From contig CAIYQF010000453.1 of the NCBI GenBank assembly GCA_903928325.1, positions 1 to 11,830 on the forward strand: a DNA stretch of 11,830 nt. The letters are read 5' to 3'. Source of the DNA: an uncultured beta proteobacterium. GTDB lineage: Bacteria > Pseudomonadota > Gammaproteobacteria > Burkholderiales > Burkholderiaceae_C. A program made the translations under genes and the position numbers. Shown piece after piece: positions 1 through 7,024 of the stretch. How positions within the stretch are numbered: the stretch's first letter is position 1; every line of letters begins with the position of its first letter. The notes beneath the pieces were generated by a model. It ran no database searches. It was not told the DNA's origin and worked only from the letters and a program-made list of their open reading frames with translations.

Positions 1-1
1 C

Positions 2-1054
2 TACAAAGGCCTGCTGACCCACGGCTTTGCCACCGACGGCCAGGGCCGCAAGATGAGCAAAAGCCTGGGCAATACCGTAGCACCCCAAGAGGTGACTGAC
101 AAGATGGGCGCCGAGATCGTGCGCCTGTGGGTGGCGGCTACCGACTATTCGGGCGACCTCAACATCGACGAAAAGATTCTGGCCCGCGTGGTGGACACCT
201 ACCGCCGGGTTCGCAACACACTGAAATTTTTGCTGGCCAATGTGAGCGACTTTGACCCGGTCAAAGACGCTGTGGCATTTGACGACTTGTTGGAAATCGA
301 CAAGTACGCGCTCTCTCGCGCCGCGCAAGTGCAAGCCGAAACTCGCGCGCACTTCGATGCATATGAGTTCCACCCTGTGGTGTCGAAATTGCAGCTGTAT
401 TGCTCCGAAGATTTGGGAGCATTCTATTTGGACGTGCTCAAAGACCGCCTGTACACCACAGCACCTAAGTCGCTCGCACGTCGCAGCGCACAAACCGCAT
501 TGCACCAAATCACCCACGCAATGCTGCGTTGGATGGCTCCTTTCCTCAGTTTCACCGCTGAGGAGGCTTGGACTACGTTTGGCAAGTCAGATTCGATCTT
601 TTTGGAGACCTTCACGGACCTCGGAACTCCAGCTGACAGTCTTTTGGCCAAATGGCAAAGAATTAACGAAATTCGCGGTGCAGTAAATAAGCAAATCGAA
701 AAGAAACGCCAAGCAAGCTTAATTGGCTCCTCTTTGCAGGCAAACATTGAAATCACTGGTTCAAAAGACGACATAAAACTTCTGAGTGAACTAGGCCACG
801 ATCTGAAATTTGTTTTCATTGTGTCTAGCTGCAAACTCATCAACTCGCGAGAAGAAATAGATAACCAAGACTACGAAATGTCATGGAGCTTGGAAGATGA
901 CCTGCACATCAAGGTCATACCTAGCAATGCCACCAAGTGCGAGCGCTGCTGGCATTACACCGACGATGTGGGCGTGAACGTCGCCCACCCCGGCATGTGT
1001 GGCCGCTGTGTGATCAACCTGTTTGGCGCGGGCGAGCACCGCGTGGTGGCCTGA
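2..1054 (+). CDS. ileS: Isoleucyl-tRNA synthetase, C-terminal part (5' end outside window)
   Basis: Cytoplasmic class I aminoacyl-tRNA synthetase that charges tRNA-Ile. The frame is open from base 2, so the gene starts upstream; about 350 residues are visible of roughly 940 expected. The KMSKS catalytic loop (KMSKSLGN) is at visible residues 17-24. It is followed by the anticodon-binding helical domain and the C-terminal zinc module CxxC...CxxC, with cysteines near visible residues 313, 316, 333 and 336. The internal ATG at 53 lies inside KMSKS and is not the true start. The stop overlaps the lspA start (TGATG), implying translational coupling, as in the usual proteobacterial ileS-lspA pair. 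Odd point: bases 661-900 are only about 40% GC by my count, against about 58-65% in the best flanking stretches, and encode the C-terminal linker just before the zinc module. The reading frame stays intact. Confidence 0.97.
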   Translation, partial: YKGLLTHGFATDGQGRKMSKSLGNTVAPQEVTDKMGAEIVRLWVAATDYSGDLNIDEKILARVVDTYRRVRNTLKFLLANVSDFDPVKDAVAFDDLLEIDKYALSRAAQVQAETRAHFDAYEFHPVVSKLQLYCSEDLGAFYLDVLKDRLYTTAPKSLARRSAQTALHQITHAMLRWMAPFLSFTAEEAWTTFGKSDSIFLETFTDLGTPADSLLAKWQRINEIRGAVNKQIEKKRQASLIGSSLQANIEITGSKDDIKLLSELGHDLKFVFIVSSCKLINSREEIDNQDYEMSWSLEDDLHIKVIPSNATKCERCWHYTDDVGVNVAHPGMCGRCVINLFGAGEHRVVA

Positions 1055-1551
1055 TGGCACGGCGCGGCAACGCTACGGGCCTGGGCCTGGGCCACTGGCT
1101 GGCCATTGCGCTGGTGCTGGTGCTGGCCGACCAGTTCAGCAAAATTCTGATCTTGGGCAGCTTTCAGCTGGGTGAGGCAAAGATGGTCACGGGGTTCTTC
1201 GACCTGGTGCGGGTGCACAACGCGGGTGCGGCGTTTTCCTTTTTGGCTGGGGCTTCGGGCTGGCAGCGCTGGTTTTTTACCGCGCTGGGCCTGGTGGCGG
1301 CGGTGGTGATTGTCTGGATGCTCAAAAGCCACTCCGGTCAGCGCCTGTTTTGCTTTGCTCTGGCCTGTGTTTTGGGCGGCGCCGTAGGCAATGTGATCGA
1401 CCGCGTGCTGTACGGCTATGTGGTGGACTTTCTGGACTTTCATTGGGCCGGCATGCATTTTCCAGCCTTTAATCTGGCCGACAGCGCCATCTCCTTGGGC
1501 GCTGCCTGCCTGATTTTGGACGAGCTGCTGCGGGTGCGCCGCGCACGCTAA
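1054..1551 (+). CDS. lspA: Lipoprotein signal peptidase (signal peptidase II)
   Basis: Inner-membrane aspartyl protease that removes signal peptides from prolipoproteins after diacylglyceryl transfer. The 165-residue length is normal for the family. Visible motifs are LADQ at 24-27, NAGAAFSF at 56-63, GNVIDR at 112-117, VVDF at 123-126 and FNLADS at 139-144. By alignment to LspA from memory, the catalytic dyad is Asp125 and Asp143. Four hydrophobic segments fit the family topology. The start at 1054 was chosen over an upstream in-frame start at 937 because the upstream stretch merely reads through the ileS zinc module in another frame, and the 1054 ATG overlaps the ileS TGA. The enzyme would also process the lipoprotein encoded at 8258. 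No Shine-Dalgarno site is obvious, consistent with coupling to ileS. Confidence 0.97.
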   Translation: MARRGNATGLGLGHWLAIALVLVLADQFSKILILGSFQLGEAKMVTGFFDLVRVHNAGAAFSFLAGASGWQRWFFTALGLVAAVVIVWMLKSHSGQRLFCFALACVLGGAVGNVIDRVLYGYVVDFLDFHWAGMHFPAFNLADSAISLGAACLILDELLRVRRAR

Positions 1552-1572
1552 ACGCAGCCAACTTACAAAACG

Positions 1573-3255
1573 CTAGCGCGGGCCGACTTCGAGCACCGTG
1601 ATGGCGTCCAGCGGCTCGACCCCTTTGGCCAAATCGAGCTGGCGCGGCAGGGTGCCCGTCTTGTGATCCACCCAATGGCCCTGCGCCACCACCCGCGCGG
1701 GGCCCAGCGCAGAATCCAGCGTCGCCAGGTCCGAAGTCTTGCTAATTAAAAAGTAGTGCGCGCCACTGGGGGGTAATTGCGAGGTCAGACCGGCACCGGT
1801 ACTGGGCGCCGTGCTGCGGTACAGGCCCAACTCCCAGGCCACGATGGGGTCGAGCTGGTAGACCACCACCGGGACCAGCGGCTGTGCGCGCAGCCAGGGA
1901 AGTACGTTGTGAGGAATGCTGTAACGCACATAGGCCGACAGCGTCATGCATTCCAAGAACAAGTACAACAGGTTCACCGCCACCACCGGGTACAGGGTGA
2001 CCGCAAAACTGCGCGCGTGCTGGCGGGCTGCCCAGGCCCACGCCAAGCCACCCAGCGTGAGCGCGCCCAGGCCCGCTAGCAAAACCGGCTGGGCCACGTA
2101 AACCGCCAACCCCCAGACCAATGCCAGGGTCAGCAGCGTGACACCGGTTTGGGCCATTAAAAAGACCCCCGTGCCCTGCTGCGTGAGCCAGCGCGTGAGG
2201 TAATCGGCAGACAACACGATGGCGAACGGGAACAGGATGACCGTGTAGTAGTCGAGCTGAAACGCCGTGGCACTAAACAGGACAAAGGTGACAAAAAACG
2301 TGCCGCACAAAAACGCAAAATGCGCCCGCCTGGTGGGGCTTTGGGAAGCGTAGTTGCGCAGGCCTTGAAACATAGCGGCGACAAACAATGCCACCCAGGG
2401 CAAAAAAGCCCAGACAAACACGTGCACGTAGTACAGGGGTGTGCCTTCTTGGTTCTTGATTGGACCGGAGTTAAAAAAGCGCCCGAACTGGCTGTCCCAC
2501 AAGAAGAAACGAATGCCCGAGACATGCTGGCTGCCAAACACCACTTTTTCTGGGTGCGCGTCAAACTGCCGGTACAGGGCCAGCAGCTCGGGCGCGGTCA
2601 GCAGCAAAGATAATGCGATAGCCAAACTCCACTTGGCGCTCCAGAGCTTTTGCCACTGCCCTTGCACCAGCCACATGCAGACCAAGCCGCTGGAGATGGT
2701 GATCAGAGTAAAAATACCCTTGGTCATGACCGAAATGGCGCTAAAGAGAGCGCCCAACAGCAGGTACTTCCAGCGGCTTTGCGCATCAAAGCGCAGCCAG
2801 TAGTAGCACGCGGCGGTGATGCTGCCGGTCAAAAACGCCTCGGCCTTGATGGCGCTGGACGTGTACATCAGGTGGTAGGTGGCCATGTACAGCAGCAAAG
2901 CCAGCAGACCGGTGTCGCGCCCGTACAGCAGGCGCGCAATGCGGTAGGTGTAATAGCCACCCAGCAAGTGGAACAAAAAACCCGGCAGGATGTAGCTTGT
3001 GGCACTGATGCCCAAGAGCTTGAAAAACAGGGCGCCCAGCCAAAACGGGAAGTGTGGCTTGTCCAGCCAGTCCTGGTGGTCCAGCACCAGGTCCATCCAG
3101 TTGCCGCTGGCCACCATGTGCTGCGCTAAGGTGGCGTAAAGCACCGAATCCCCTTCGTTGATGATGGGCGTGAGCATGGTCAGTGCATTGACCAGCACCG
3201 ACAGCACGACAGCGCCGCGCAGAAAGGCCCGCAAGGGGGGAGGCAAGCGATGCAC
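1573..3255 (-). CDS. ArnT/PMT-like membrane glycosyltransferase (GT83-type)
   Basis: Polytopic inner-membrane protein of 560 residues, the usual size for ArnT-like enzymes that move a sugar from an undecaprenyl-phosphate carrier to lipid A or another periplasmic acceptor. The first periplasmic loop has an acidic motif (NEGDSVLYATLAQHM, residues 33-47), followed by DKPHFPFWL at 65-73, both typical of the family. A TKG motif at 178-180 and many hydrophobic helices follow. The C-terminal part from about residue 455 looks like a soluble periplasmic domain. The start is GTG at 3255 with only a weak ribosome-binding site; the next Met (residue 28) would cut into the first membrane helix. It lies 15 bp after the Bug receptor stop, so it is probably co-transcribed, yet it has no evident link to the catabolic genes. 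Donor and acceptor are unknown; I do not call it arnT, since no other arn genes are visible. Confidence 0.85.
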   Translation of the reverse strand: MHRLPPPLRAFLRGAVVLSVLVNALTMLTPIINEGDSVLYATLAQHMVASGNWMDLVLDHQDWLDKPHFPFWLGALFFKLLGISATSYILPGFLFHLLGGYYTYRIARLLYGRDTGLLALLLYMATYHLMYTSSAIKAEAFLTGSITAACYYWLRFDAQSRWKYLLLGALFSAISVMTKGIFTLITISSGLVCMWLVQGQWQKLWSAKWSLAIALSLLLTAPELLALYRQFDAHPEKVVFGSQHVSGIRFFLWDSQFGRFFNSGPIKNQEGTPLYYVHVFVWAFLPWVALFVAAMFQGLRNYASQSPTRRAHFAFLCGTFFVTFVLFSATAFQLDYYTVILFPFAIVLSADYLTRWLTQQGTGVFLMAQTGVTLLTLALVWGLAVYVAQPVLLAGLGALTLGGLAWAWAARQHARSFAVTLYPVVAVNLLYLFLECMTLSAYVRYSIPHNVLPWLRAQPLVPVVVYQLDPIVAWELGLYRSTAPSTGAGLTSQLPPSGAHYFLISKTSDLATLDSALGPARVVAQGHWVDHKTGTLPRQLDLAKGVEPLDAITVLEVGPR

Positions 3256-3270
3256 CCTGGCTGCGCTTTT

Positions 3271-4269
3271 TTAGTCTACCGTGGCGCCCGAATCCTTGAC
3301 AACTTTACCAAGGCGTACGGTTTCTTTCCTGATCAGTTCGCCAAACTGGGCTGCGGTTCCGCCCACCACCGGGGTGCCGATGGCATCCCACTTTTTGTGG
3401 AATTCGGGGTCTTGAAAAATGGCGTTGAAGGTGCTGTTGAGCTTGTCCACGATGGGCTGGGGCGTACCGGCGCGCACGGCGATACCGTGCCAGGCGGTAA
3501 ACTCAAACCCAGGCACACCGGACTCGGCCATGGTGGGCACGTTGGGAATCGACGGGCTGCGTTTGGCTGACGTAACAGCCAACGGAACCAGCTTTCCGGA
3601 CTGGATGTAGGGCAGCGAGCTGCCCAAAATGTCAAACATCACGCCCACGCTGCCGCCGAGCACGTCGTTAAGCGCCGGGCCTGCACCCCGGTAGGGAATA
3701 TGGGCCAAATTGGTATCCAACTGGGTGTTGAACAACTCGCCGACGAGGTGCTGTGGCGTGCCGTTGCCCGCCGAGGCAAAACTGAGCTGCGCCTTTTGCC
3801 CCTTAATCAAATTGACGAACTCCTTGACGGTTTTGACCCCCAGCTTGGGATTCACTTCCAGGACCAGGGGAAAGGCAGAGATCTGGACGACGGGCGCCAG
3901 GTCGGTGAGCGGGTTAAACGGCATGCTGCGGTACAGGGTGGAGTTCACTGCCATCGGGCCGCTGGCCGCCAGCAAAATGGTGTAGCCGTCAGCCGGGGCC
4001 TGCTTGGCGACGTCCGCGCTGCCGGTATTGCCGCCTGCGCCACTTTTGTTGTCCACCAGCACCGTCACTCCCAAGCGGGACTGCAGCTCGGTTTGCAGCA
4101 GCCGGGCCATCAAATCGGTGGGCCCACCAGGCGGGTACGGCACCACAAAGCGGATGGTTTTGCTGGGATAGGCTTCTTGGGAACGCACCTGAAATGGCAG
4201 GGCCATTGCGGCCAGGGCTAACCAAGCCATCCAAACGGGCCGGAGACGGGTTAGAGAAAGGTGGTGCAT
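3271..4269 (-). CDS. Bug-family tripartite tricarboxylate transporter substrate-binding protein
   Basis: Periplasmic solute receptor (TctC/Bug family) of 332 residues, normal for the family. An N-terminal signal peptide (hydrophobic core about residues 11-25, cleavage probably near 30-33) precedes the typical opening YPSKTIRFVVPYPPGG at 34-49. Other family hallmarks are DNKSGAGGNTG, DGYTILLA, the IPYRGAGPALNDVLGG segment and SGVPGFEFTAWHGI. These proteins bind carboxylates such as tricarboxylates, aromatic acids or amino acids and feed a TctAB permease. No TctA or TctB gene is in the window, so it is an orphan receptor here, as is common in Bordetella and Comamonadaceae. An AGGAA ribosome-binding site sits about seven bases before the ATG. 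It is 53 bp downstream of the BKACE gene, which suggests its ligand is the substrate, or a precursor, of that enzyme (inference). Confidence 0.95.
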   Translation of the reverse strand: MHHLSLTRLRPVWMAWLALAAMALPFQVRSQEAYPSKTIRFVVPYPPGGPTDLMARLLQTELQSRLGVTVLVDNKSGAGGNTGSADVAKQAPADGYTILLAASGPMAVNSTLYRSMPFNPLTDLAPVVQISAFPLVLEVNPKLGVKTVKEFVNLIKGQKAQLSFASAGNGTPQHLVGELFNTQLDTNLAHIPYRGAGPALNDVLGGSVGVMFDILGSSLPYIQSGKLVPLAVTSAKRSPSIPNVPTMAESGVPGFEFTAWHGIAVRAGTPQPIVDKLNSTFNAIFQDPEFHKKWDAIGTPVVGGTAAQFGELIRKETVRLGKVVKDSGATVD

Positions 4270-4322
4270 GGTTTTTCCTACAAAACGGGTGGGTAGCTTG
4301 GCAAAAATAGGGCTTGGCGGAC

Positions 4323-5138
4323 TCAGACCTTAAAAAAGCCTGCCCGGATGTCGCTTGCGCGCGCCAAAGGCCGCCCTAGGCTGTGCGCGGCCTGCGCCGC
4401 TTGCGCCACCAGCGCCGCATTGTCGGGCGCGAGGGCGCCGTATTTGAGATGAAAATTGTTCTCAAATCCGACCCGTACATGGCCACCCATTGCGGCGGCT
4501 GCCGTGACGCAGGCGTGCTCAGTAGCGCCAAAAGCGCAGACCGCCCAGGGCTCCTGGCCCGCATGTGCCTGAAGAAAAGGTACCAGGTCACGGGGGTTGG
4601 ACTGCTGGCCTGCGGTATAGCGACCCAGCACAAACAGCAAGGACCAGGGCGCGTCGGGCACCACCCCGGCCTGGCGCAAGGCCTGCCAGCGCAGCAGGTC
4701 GGCCACGTCATAGGCGATAAGCTGCGTCATGGTGCGCTCGCCAGCCAACCAGCCAAAAAATTCAGCCAAACCGGCCTCGCCAATTTCCGGTTGATCGATC
4801 TCGCGCAAGCCCACCGACACCGCCTCGGGCCGCAGTTCCCGCACCATGGCAATTTGGGTGGGCGCTTGGTAGACCTTGGCGGCTTCGCTGGTGACTTGCA
4901 GCACCAACTCGTCACCCACGGCCTGGCGCACCGCCGCCAGGGCGTCGCGGTAGCCCTGGACGTCCAGGCTGTGGCGCCCGTGGGCGTCGCGGATGTGCAG
5001 GTGCAGCATGGCAGCGCCCGCGTCCAGGCAGGCCTTTGCCGTGGTGGCAATGCTTTGCGCAGTCAGCGGAACCTGGGCATGGTCGCTGGCCTGCTTGTAG
5101 GCGCCGTTGGGCGCCACGGTAATGATCAGGGGGTCCAT
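4323..5138 (-). CDS. BKACE family beta-keto acid cleavage enzyme (DUF849)
   Basis: Zinc-dependent TIM-barrel enzyme of the BKACE (DUF849, Kce-like) family. Known members condense a beta-keto acid with acetyl-CoA and release acetoacetate plus a new CoA ester. The 271 residues are at the short end of the family. Zinc ligands are visible as HLHIRD (His46 and His48) and GHVRVGFENN, with Glu226 as the third ligand. Arg222 matches the conserved active-site arginine. The N-terminal strand ITVAPNG and the VTSEAA segment (82-87) are also typical. The residue after Glu226 is Asn, where the founding enzyme Kce has Asp as I recall. The start at 5138 lacks a clear Shine-Dalgarno site; it follows the oxidoreductase stop by 26 bp and may rely on coupling. 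BKACE enzymes accept many substrates, and the one used here cannot be read from sequence. Confidence 0.93.
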   Translation of the reverse strand: MDPLIITVAPNGAYKQASDHAQVPLTAQSIATTAKACLDAGAAMLHLHIRDAHGRHSLDVQGYRDALAAVRQAVGDELVLQVTSEAAKVYQAPTQIAMVRELRPEAVSVGLREIDQPEIGEAGLAEFFGWLAGERTMTQLIAYDVADLLRWQALRQAGVVPDAPWSLLFVLGRYTAGQQSNPRDLVPFLQAHAGQEPWAVCAFGATEHACVTAAAAMGGHVRVGFENNFHLKYGALAPDNAALVAQAAQAAHSLGRPLARASDIRAGFFKV

Positions 5139-5164
5139 TGCTACGGAGGGGCGAGGCTATGGAC

Positions 5165-6160
5165 TTAGAGGGTCAAAATCGTACAACCCGTGGTTTTGCG
5201 CGCCTCCAGGTCGCGGTGTGCCTGTTGCACGTCTTCGAGCGGGTAGCGCTGGTCAATGTGGATTGTCACTTTGCCGCTGGTCACCGCCTCGAACAAATCA
5301 TCGGCAATTTCTTGCGTGCTTTCGCGCGTGGCGATGTGGGTAAACAGGGTTTGGCGGGTCAGGTAAATCGAACCCTTGGGGCCCAGGATGCCAGGGGCCA
5401 CCGGAGCCACCGGGCCCGAGGCGTTGCCAAAGCTGGCCATCAGGCCAAACGGGGCCAGGCAATCGAGCGATTTGTCAAAGGTGTCTTTTCCCACCGAGTC
5501 GTAGACCACCTTCACGCCCTTGCCGCCAGTGATTTCCTTCACCCGGGATACAAAGTCCTCGGTGGCGTAATTGATGGCGAAGGCCGCGCCGTTTTTGAGC
5601 GCCAGCGCGCACTTGGCGTCCGATCCGGCGGTGCCAATGAGCTTCAAGCCCAACGCCTGGGCCCATTGGCACGCAATCAGGCCCACGCCCCCAGCGGCGG
5701 CGTGAAAGAGCACAAAGTCCCCGGCGCTTAGGCCGCCTTGGGGCAAGGTTCTCTTGAGCAGGTACTGCGCCGTCATGCCCTTGAGCATCATGGCCGCACC
5801 GGTCTCAAAGCTGATGGCGTCGGGCAGCTTGCACACGCATTTGGCCGGCAGGACGCGGCGCTCGCAATACGCGCCGGGCGGCTGGCTGGCGTAGGCGGCC
5901 CGGTCGCCCGCCTGCAAATGCGTGACTCCGGCGCCTACGGCTTCGACCACACCCGCGGCTTCCATTCCCAGTTGCACCGGCAGGTTCATCGGATACAGGC
6001 CGCTGCGCTGGTACACGTCGATGTAGTTCAATCCAACGGCGTGGTGGCGGATGCGCACCTCGCCTGCGCCCGGTTCACCGACGGCAATGTGCACCAGACG
6101 CATGTGCTCGGGGCCGCCGTGCTGGTCGATTTGGATAGAACGGGAAAGGTTGGACGGCAT
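5165..6160 (-). CDS. Quinone oxidoreductase-like zinc-independent MDR dehydrogenase
   Basis: NADPH-dependent medium-chain dehydrogenase/reductase of the Qor (zeta-crystallin) type, cytoplasmic, 331 residues against about 327 for E. coli Qor. The N-terminal GroES-like half carries NYIDVYQRSGLYP (45-57) and GMEAAGVVEAVG (65-76). The Rossmann half carries the nucleotide-binding AAGGVG at 155-160 (HAAAGGVGLIACQWAQALG). No structural zinc lobe of clustered cysteines is seen, which fits Qor. The frame stays open upstream to 6451, but the start at 6160 matches the family N-terminus and has GGAG eight bases upstream; the longer form would run antiparallel through the SDR coding region. It may reduce quinones or an enoyl/enone intermediate. 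Its place between the SDR and BKACE genes suggests a redox step in the same pathway, or protection from reactive carbonyls (inference). Confidence 0.93.
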   Translation of the reverse strand: MPSNLSRSIQIDQHGGPEHMRLVHIAVGEPGAGEVRIRHHAVGLNYIDVYQRSGLYPMNLPVQLGMEAAGVVEAVGAGVTHLQAGDRAAYASQPPGAYCERRVLPAKCVCKLPDAISFETGAAMMLKGMTAQYLLKRTLPQGGLSAGDFVLFHAAAGGVGLIACQWAQALGLKLIGTAGSDAKCALALKNGAAFAINYATEDFVSRVKEITGGKGVKVVYDSVGKDTFDKSLDCLAPFGLMASFGNASGPVAPVAPGILGPKGSIYLTRQTLFTHIATRESTQEIADDLFEAVTSGKVTIHIDQRYPLEDVQQAHRDLEARKTTGCTILTL

Positions 6161-6227
6161 GGGCAAAGCTCCAAAAAAAATGGTCGACTGGCAAACCGCG
6201 TGGATTATCACGTCTGCGCCGGACGGG

Positions 6228-7022
6228 CTACATCGCCCCGGCAAAAGCCCCACCATCGACCAACAGGTTTTGCCCCGTGATGTAGCCGGCCTGGCTGCTG
6301 CACAAAAAGGCGCATACCGCGCCAAATTCCTCGGGCGTGCCAAAGCGCTGGGCCGGAATGCCCTTGCGGCGTTGCGCGGCCAGGGCGTCCACGTTTTGTC
6401 CGGACTTTTGCGCAGCAGCGGCGAACAAGGCGTTGAGCCGGTCGGTGTCAAATGCGCCGGGCAAGAGGTTGTTCACGGTCACGCCTTGGGCGGCGATGCC
6501 ACTGCGCGCCAGCCCGGCGACAAAGCCGGTCAGCCCGCTGCGCGCGCCGTTGGACAGGCCCAGTGCATCAATAGGCGCCTTCACGGCGCTGGAGGTGATG
6601 TTGATGATGCGGCCATAGCCGCGCTCGGCCATGGCGTCTACCGTGGCTTTGATCAGCGCAATGGGCGTGAGCATGTTGGCGTCCACGGCGCGAATCCAGT
6701 CCGCACGCTCCCAGTCGCGAAAATTGCCGCTGGGCGGGCCCCCTGCGTTGGTCACCACGATGTCAAAGTCACTTCGGGTGGCAAATACGGCCGCGCGCCC
6801 GGCCTCGGTGGTTATGTCTTGCGCGCACACCACGATCTCAGCGGCAGGGCCCTGGCCGCGCTCGGCTCGGATGGCGTCTGCCGCGGCTTGCAGCACGTCG
6901 GCGCGCCGCGCCACCATCAGCACATTAACCCCTTCTAAGGCCAGCGCCCGCGCGCAGCCCCAGCCCAGGCCCCGGCTGGCCCCACACACCAGTGCCCATT
7001 TACCTTGCAGTCTCAAATCCAT
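6228..7022 (-). CDS. Short-chain dehydrogenase/reductase with altered catalytic motif
   Basis: Classical-length SDR of 264 residues with a Rossmann fold. The cofactor loop GASRGLG is at 14-20, Asp69 in AQDI fits the adenine-binding position, NAG is at 92-94, Asn116 matches the catalytic Asn and Ser144 the catalytic Ser. The usual Tyr-x-x-x-Lys is missing. Aligned without gaps to FabG, Ser157 stands where Tyr should be and Arg161 where Lys should be (segment GLSNGARSGLTGF). The C-terminal part (RFGTPEEFGAVCAFLCS, YITGQNLLVDGG) is normal, so this is not decay. From memory, a divergent SDR branch shares an LSN...R pattern in this place, so the change may be a subfamily trait. The start at 7022 has a GGGG-rich ribosome-binding site and lies two bases past the permease stop. 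A hydroxy-acid to keto-acid role feeding BKACE is possible but unproven. Confidence 0.93.
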   Translation of the reverse strand: MDLRLQGKWALVCGASRGLGWGCARALALEGVNVLMVARRADVLQAAADAIRAERGQGPAAEIVVCAQDITTEAGRAAVFATRSDFDIVVTNAGGPPSGNFRDWERADWIRAVDANMLTPIALIKATVDAMAERGYGRIINITSSAVKAPIDALGLSNGARSGLTGFVAGLARSGIAAQGVTVNNLLPGAFDTDRLNALFAAAAQKSGQNVDALAAQRRKGIPAQRFGTPEEFGAVCAFLCSSQAGYITGQNLLVDGGAFAGAM

Positions 7023-7024
7023 GG

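Noticed and set aside
937..1053. Upstream extension of lspA in the same frame
   Set aside because: The added 39 residues are the ileS zinc-module DNA read in another frame. The family N-terminus and the TGATG overlap support the start at 1054.
4383..5168. 261-codon plus-strand frame opposite the BKACE gene
   Set aside because: The minus-strand product has clear zinc ligands and full family length. The plus-strand product has no recognisable motif and Gln/His/Gly-rich composition.
6173..6180. Run of eight A residues (T on the coding strand) before the quinone oxidoreductase gene, as a terminator or phase-variable tract
   Set aside because: No stem of more than about three pairs precedes the T-run on the minus strand. 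Eight bases in a non-coding spacer is unremarkable without evidence of length variation.
6161..6451. 97-residue N-terminal extension of the quinone oxidoreductase
   Set aside because: It runs through the SDR 3' end on the same strand in another frame and has no family similarity. The Met at 6160 has a GGAG site and the normal Qor N-terminus.
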